This document shows, piece by piece, positions 7,188-7,642 of a DNA stretch of 7,642 nt; the stretch's first letter is position 1, and each line of letters starts with the position of its first letter. The position numbers and the translations under genes were made by a program. This DNA is from an uncultured Panacagrimonas sp. (lineage in GTDB: Bacteria > Pseudomonadota > Gammaproteobacteria > Nevskiales > Nevskiaceae). The notes below the pieces were generated by a model that had not been told where the DNA came from, ran no database searches, and saw only the letters and a list, made by a program, of their open reading frames with translations. The DNA lies in contig CAMLNE010000208.1 in assembly GCA_946481265.1 (NCBI GenBank), positions 1 to 7,642 of the forward strand, written 5' to 3'.

Positions 7188-7642
7188 TCAAACCTGAGCG
7201 GGCAAGACGGTTGAGACGCAGGACTGCAGTCGCGCATCGAGGGCCGCACGGACGGCCGGCCACTCCTGGCGAAGGATGCTGAAGTAGACGGTATCGCGGA
7301 TGCGCCCGTCGGGCATGATCATGTGCCGCCGGAAGATGCCTTCCTGGGTGGCGCCGATGCGCTCGATCGCGGTGCGCGAGCGGGCATTGAGAAGATCGGT
7401 CTTGAACTCGATCCGGTCCAGCTGCATCTGATCGAAGCCGTGGCCGAGCAGCAGGCGCTTGCACTCGGTGTTGACGGCGGTGCGCTGCACCCGCGCCGCG
7501 ATCCAGGTCCAGCCGATCTCGGCCCGGCGATGGGCGGGTTCGATCGCCGCGAAGCGCGTGGAGCCGATCACCTCGCCGCCCGCGCGCAGGCGGATCAGGA
7601 ATGGCTGCGCGCTGCCCACGGCCTGCGCATCCAGCGCGCGCT
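7188..7642 (-). CDS. GNAT family N-acetyltransferase (5' end off window)
   Basis: The last 150 codons of an acetyltransferase of the RimJ/RimL-like (COG1670) group are visible. Landmarks are [20 protein letters not shown] (strands 2-3), [19 protein letters not shown] (the acetyl-CoA-binding motif A, with QRTAVN as the pyrophosphate loop), [18 protein letters not shown] (motif B, containing the family-typical NxxS-like [13 protein letters not shown]) and [20 protein letters not shown] near the C-terminus. Proteins of this kind acetylate amino groups of small molecules or of protein N-termini; the substrate here is not deducible. The start codon is beyond the right edge. Its stop lies 4 nt before thrC, so the two are probably one transcript. 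Confidence 0.9.
   Translation of the reverse strand, partial: RALDAQAVGSAQPFLIRLRAGGEVIGSTRFAAIEPAHRRAEIGWTWIAARVQRTAVNTECKRLLLGHGFDQMQLDRIEFKTDLLNARSRTAIERIGATQEGIFRRHMIMPDGRIRDTVYFSILRQEWPAVRAALDARLQSCVSTVLPAQV

Overview
The window is a compact, high-GC stretch in which all eight genes lie on the minus strand. Read in transcription order (right to left) they are: a GNAT acetyltransferase (5' end off the right edge), thrC, cvpA, purF, metZ, a DUF455 ferritin-like protein, a LuxR-type response regulator, and rpoN (3' end off the left edge). The cvpA-purF-metZ order is the one known from Pseudomonas and other Gammaproteobacteria. The PurF (E. coli type, no propeptide), the O-succinylhomoserine-type MetZ and the sigma-54 all fit a high-GC gammaproteobacterium. 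I cannot name the genus.

Right part (5913-7642): the GNAT gene and thrC are separated by only 4 nt and look co-transcribed. A 170-nt gap with an extended -10 promoter separates them from cvpA. Centre (2482-5912): cvpA and purF are tightly coupled (13 nt, SD overlapping the cvpA stop) and start de novo purine synthesis. metZ, for homocysteine synthesis by direct sulfhydrylation, follows after a 139-nt gap. This gap is the most interesting part of the window. It holds a near-consensus sigma-70 promoter whose -35 box overlaps the purF stop codon. Then comes a leader of roughly 107 nt with overlapping, mutually exclusive helices and an intrinsic terminator ending 25 nt before the metZ ATG. There is no room for a promoter after this terminator, so RNA polymerase must pass it to express metZ. 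It therefore looks like a transcription attenuator or riboswitch, which I do not recognise as a known class.

Left part (1-2473): the DUF455 gene starts 8 nt after metZ and keeps a full ferritin-like diiron ligand set. The response regulator that follows has an intact LuxR-type DNA-binding domain, but its receiver has lost every signature phosphorylation residue, so it is probably a phosphorylation-independent 'pseudo-receiver' regulator. The last gene, rpoN, is not in the usual lptB-rpoN-hpf-ptsN setting. Placed behind a response regulator, it may be an accessory or flagella/biofilm-associated sigma-54 copy. A 246-nt non-coding gap with inverted repeats separates the two.

Functionally, ThrC and MetZ draw on the two competing branches from homoserine (threonine and methionine), and PurF-CvpA supply purines. 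The regulatory pair at the left end is probably unrelated to these pathways.
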